Shown: in pieces, positions 60,771 through 64,000 of the stretch | Layout: the number at the start of each line of letters is the position of its first letter | How positions within the stretch are numbered: the stretch's first letter is position 1 | Assembly (NCBI GenBank): GCA_025093555.1 | Contig: JAIWNF010000054.1 | Span: 186,001 to 250,000, forward strand | DNA length: 64,000 bases | Source of the DNA: Circinella umbellata | Lineage: Eukaryota; Mucoromycota; Mucoromycetes; Mucorales; Lichtheimiaceae | Direction of reading: 5' to 3' | Notes under the pieces: model-generated | What the model saw: only the letters and a program-made list of their open reading frames with translations | The model's database searches: none | What the model was told of the DNA's origin: nothing | Program-made: the position numbers and the translations under genes

Positions 60771-60875
60771 TTTTAATGTTTTCATAGGAGACCAGTTGTT
60801 ATAATTGAAACTCAGAAAAAAGTAGTAACTGACAAAAAAATGGCTTTCTGGCCATAGGTGGGGGATTTTTTTTTT

Positions 60876-60896
60876 ATGTGCGCCTTAGACGCACAT
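60876..60896. repeat. Small hairpin in an A/T-run setting
   Basis: ATGTGCG and CGCACAT form a 7-bp stem around CCTTAGA, flanked by a T run on the left and TAAAAAAATT on the right. It lies between the recombinase fragment and the exonuclease gene, where an element boundary would be expected. Confidence 0.5.
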
Positions 60897-61054
60897 TAAA
60901 AAAATTAATAAAATTAATAAAAATGGGAAAAACAATTTATTAAAGATATAATTTGCATAATGAAAAAGACATAGAGAGTGTGGAGAAAGTGTAGATAAGT
61001 ATAATTAAATAAAGAATATATATATATAGTAAAGTAGTAAACTACTTAGAGAGT

Positions 61055-64000
61055 TTAATTTCTTTTTTCGCATTTTAATGGCCAAAACCGACCACGATAT
61101 TTTTTTCTTTTGCAAGTATTGCATTGATTGGGACAATGTGGACATTCTTTTGGTGCGTATCTGCCTCTACATTCTTCTTTTCTACAATGAATGCACTTTT
61201 CCAGCACATTTTTACAATAGCGTGTTTTTGAACGGCCTGGACACTCACTACAGTCACAAATAGAACAGTGTCTTATTTGGCGCTGGTTTATATTTGTTGC
61301 ATTTATTGGTGGGATGGGAGTTAGAGCAGTTGGGTTATTAGATGATATATAGCTTGTATTTGTATAAAACGGTAACGGAGTATTGTTAAGTACAGTATAT
61401 ATTGACTGTGGTGGTGTATATTCATATTGGTGATTGGTGATATGATTGTCAGAAAATATGTTATCAGAAGGTCTTAGTGCAATCAATAATGGTGCTCGTG
61501 GTGGTAATGGTAAACTGATGTCAGAATTGGGGTTGGTATTAGCGTTATTCAAAGTACATATTACAGGTTGTCGTTCAGATAAAGGTAGTATTGTATTTGA
61601 ATTATTGTTGGTATTATTAGGGCTTGTGATTATTACAGCGGCTTGTTCCATTCGAGGAATCTTTAATGGTGATAACAATAATGCTGATTCAGCTGTTCGC
61701 TTTCAAGTTGAAGATTGAACTGTTTCACACATGTTTTCGCAAATTGTATAATTAATATTGACAGTGTTTATATATGTACTTCTATCCTTTCGAATATTTT
61801 TGTATGTTTTTAATTGTTCTGGCGTCTTATAGTAAATCGTCTCTCCATTGGCTTTAGCTGACCAAAGTTTTGCCATTAGATTCCAATCTGGCTCCTTTGC
61901 TGTTGCAAACTGTACATCTTTTTCCAGATAATCTAAAAAGGCTAAGACTTCTTGCTTTGTATGGATGGGTGTCACCGCATATTTTGTGCCTTGTTTTTCT
62001 TTTAAATGGTCATATTGAGTTTTGAGATTATTTTTTTTACTTTAATAAATGGTGTTGCACTAATTTCCAGAGCATGTTTTATACTTGTCATACTACTGGC
62101 ACTTTCTTGTTGTTGGCTGTTGCTGATATCAAATTTATCCATTTCTAAATACTCAACTAAAGTATCGGGAAGAGGACAAATTCCAAAAGTTTCACCAGAT
62201 TCATTGAAGTCAATAGCGTTACCATGTGGGTCCGAATAAATGTATAATGGTTCATGACCAATGGCAATTCTAAGCTTGTTTATACTATGGGTTATCCATA
62301 GACAATAATGTCCAGTGTGTACTCTGCCATATCGATTTAATGTACCGACCTATTATTATTTTATTAGTGTTTGGTTAATAAATGCAAGTTGACCAAAAGG
62401 GAGAATAATAATTGTAATATATTTTTTTAAGTGTTAAACATGATATTACCTTTGTGTTATGCCACAAAATATAATCTGCTAGAATTGTATCAGTCAATTG
62501 AGGTCCAGCGTTAAAAGAGGTGAAGTTATGAATAACATTCTGATGTATACCACCTTCGACAAAATTCGTTACTCTGAAGCATTTGTAAATAGGTAAATTA
62601 TTTTTACCAGTGGCAATATAAAGATATAGCGAGAGACCTGGAGGATCTGATACATGCCCAAGGCAAATGGCTTCAAGTACATTGGCAGCTTGTTTCTGAT
62701 TAGCACATGTGAATAGTGTATGTCCAGTCTTTGAACATTTTAAAGGACCATAATTTTCAAACAACTTTCGAACAACTGGTATTAATTCTTGAGGTGGTGG
62801 AACAACTCGTTTTACACGTTTAAGCAACCAATCCGAATTTCTCTCCATTTCTTGTTTCCATGTTCGTCCATTTGAATTTAAGAAAGTTTCCATCTTTTTA
62901 GAGTCTTCTTTATTGGCAACAAACAAAGAGTCTCTAAAGCACCTTTTAAACTCTTTTGATAGTCCATGTTTCAATGAAACCTTTACAGAATCAATTAAAT
63001 GAAAGACATCTTTGAGAACACAAGAGTGGACTTGATCGTTATTTGTGTTGGAATCATTGGTTGATCTTTGTAGTGCTTGATCTATTTGCTCATTGCCAAA
63101 TTCCATGCTTTCCTCATCAATTCCTAGTACAGGATTGTCATTATTATCTGAATTACTTTCTGTATCATTTTCCTGTTCTTCTTCTACTTCTACTGCTATT
63201 CCATTATATTCTTCAATATTATTGACAGTGTTTGTCGAATTATTATTGCTCAGGCTGTTTAATAATAATGATGATGGCGATCCTTCCTGATTTTGCTCTT
63301 GATTAATCTCTATATGTTGATTTACTACTACTGTTGCTATTGATTCGGTAGTCGTTTTTATCTGTGTTATGTCGATAACTGCAAGAAAAGGTACATTGCC
63401 AAATGTCTCTAATGGTTTTGAAGTGTTGTATGAATCAATTAATGCTGCAGGAATTGTAACACTGATAATGTTGATTAATAATTTGCTGTTGTCGATAATT
63501 ATGTTATTATATGATTGTGGTTGATCTTCTGAAATAACACCATATGCTGCTGGTCGCCTTGAAGATCCTAGATGAAAACTAACATATGTTCCATGAGGTA
63601 TGGTTTTAGTGACAGGTTTATTAATCACTGGTCTGCTGTGTACTGTGTTATATATCTGTAATGATACTAAAGCGTCGAGTGCTGCATATCTTATTTATGC
63701 TGTCGACAATGTTGTTGTATTCCAATTGCTTAAACGAACAGCATCTTCTTTTGGTAACTTATGACCCAAGATTACTTCACACATACGGGATAGATTCATT
63801 CTGCCATCTGATATCACACCACGGTCATGACAAAAGCTTCCAAGCTCTAAACCTCCCTGGCAATATTCTTGTTCTTCTCCATTCCTTGTAAAACTGCTAA
63901 TATAATCCCAAGTAATTTTGCTAAGGTCACCATTAACCATTTTCCCTGTCTTCAAGATACGATCGCTTTTCAATAATGCTGCCAATGATATAGGTAATGT
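61055..64000 (-). pseudogene. Decayed repetitive gene with 3'-5' exonuclease domain (continues past window)
   Basis: Read from the window end leftwards. A Werner/DnaQ-type 3'-5' exonuclease segment has KTGKMVNGDLSKIT, GGLELGSFCHDRG, EVILGHKLPKEDAVRLSNW, then a TAA at 63695-63697 inside the last conserved motif (LSTA-stop-IRYAALDALVSLQIY). A long region follows with LKDVFHLIDSVKVSLKHG, VVPPPQELIPVVRKLFENYG and GHVSDPPGLSLYLYIATG. An intron (about 62354-62448) precedes VGTLNRYGRVHTGHY. Next come a frameshift in an A8 run near 62035, DYLEKDVQFATAKEPDWN, a TGA at 61703-61705, and a C-terminal Cys-rich tail of CxxC pairs (61055-61280). I believe such multidomain proteins are repetitive in Mucoromycota and some Basidiomycota and are probably mobile-element encoded; the family name is uncertain. 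Confidence 0.65.

Overview
The window looks like nuclear DNA of an early-diverging filamentous fungus, most likely Mucoromycota/Mucorales. The evidence is strongly AT-rich intergenic DNA, many short GTAAGT/GTATGT...YAG introns, Asn-, Gln- and Ser-rich tracts in coding exons, a fungal-type RNA-silencing RdRP, a Zn2Cys6 regulator, a Kre9/Knh-like wall-protein domain, and decayed Ty3/gypsy and tyrosine-recombinase elements. The species was not identified. All gene models were spliced by hand from frame, splice-site and family conservation.

Layout. 1-8.7 kb: 3' part of EXO70 (+), a CCDC12/cwf18 spliceosomal factor (-), a RING-CH (MARCH-type) membrane E3 ligase (+) and a phenol-hydroxylase-type FAD monooxygenase (-). 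8.7-12.6 kb: gene-poor, with a 260-bp inverted-repeat element. 12.6-18.6 kb: an acidic low-complexity protein of unknown function and an RNA-dependent RNA polymerase (both -). 20.3-30.3 kb: RVB1/pontin, a MATE transporter, a GUCT-domain DEAD-box helicase and a Zn2Cys6 factor (all -). 30.3-36 kb: a gene desert with a TA-flanked terminal-inverted-repeat element. 36-37.8 kb: a dead paralogue of the MATE gene (+). 38.9-45.2 kb: an N/Q-rich protein (+), a secreted Kre9-like protein with a 19-unit, 15-residue repeat array (-), a relic possibly of an arrestin-like gene (+), and a small SERTA-like protein (+). 45.3-50.7 kb: cohesin subunit SMC3 (-). 52.4-64 kb: a transposon graveyard, with a Ty3/gypsy element carrying intact LTRs and a perfect 5-bp target duplication inserted beside tyrosine-recombinase fragments, next to a decayed 3'-5' exonuclease-containing repetitive gene that runs off the window.

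Most genes are unrelated housekeeping neighbours (exocytosis, splicing, chromatin, ribosome biogenesis, cohesion). The silencing RdRP is notable in a genome whose transposons are visibly decayed by C:G-to-T:A type changes. The observation I rate highest is that this SMC3, otherwise canonical, carries Thr-Leu instead of the two acetyl-acceptor lysines at positions 105-106, the residues Eco1/ESCO acetylates to establish cohesion in other eukaryotes.
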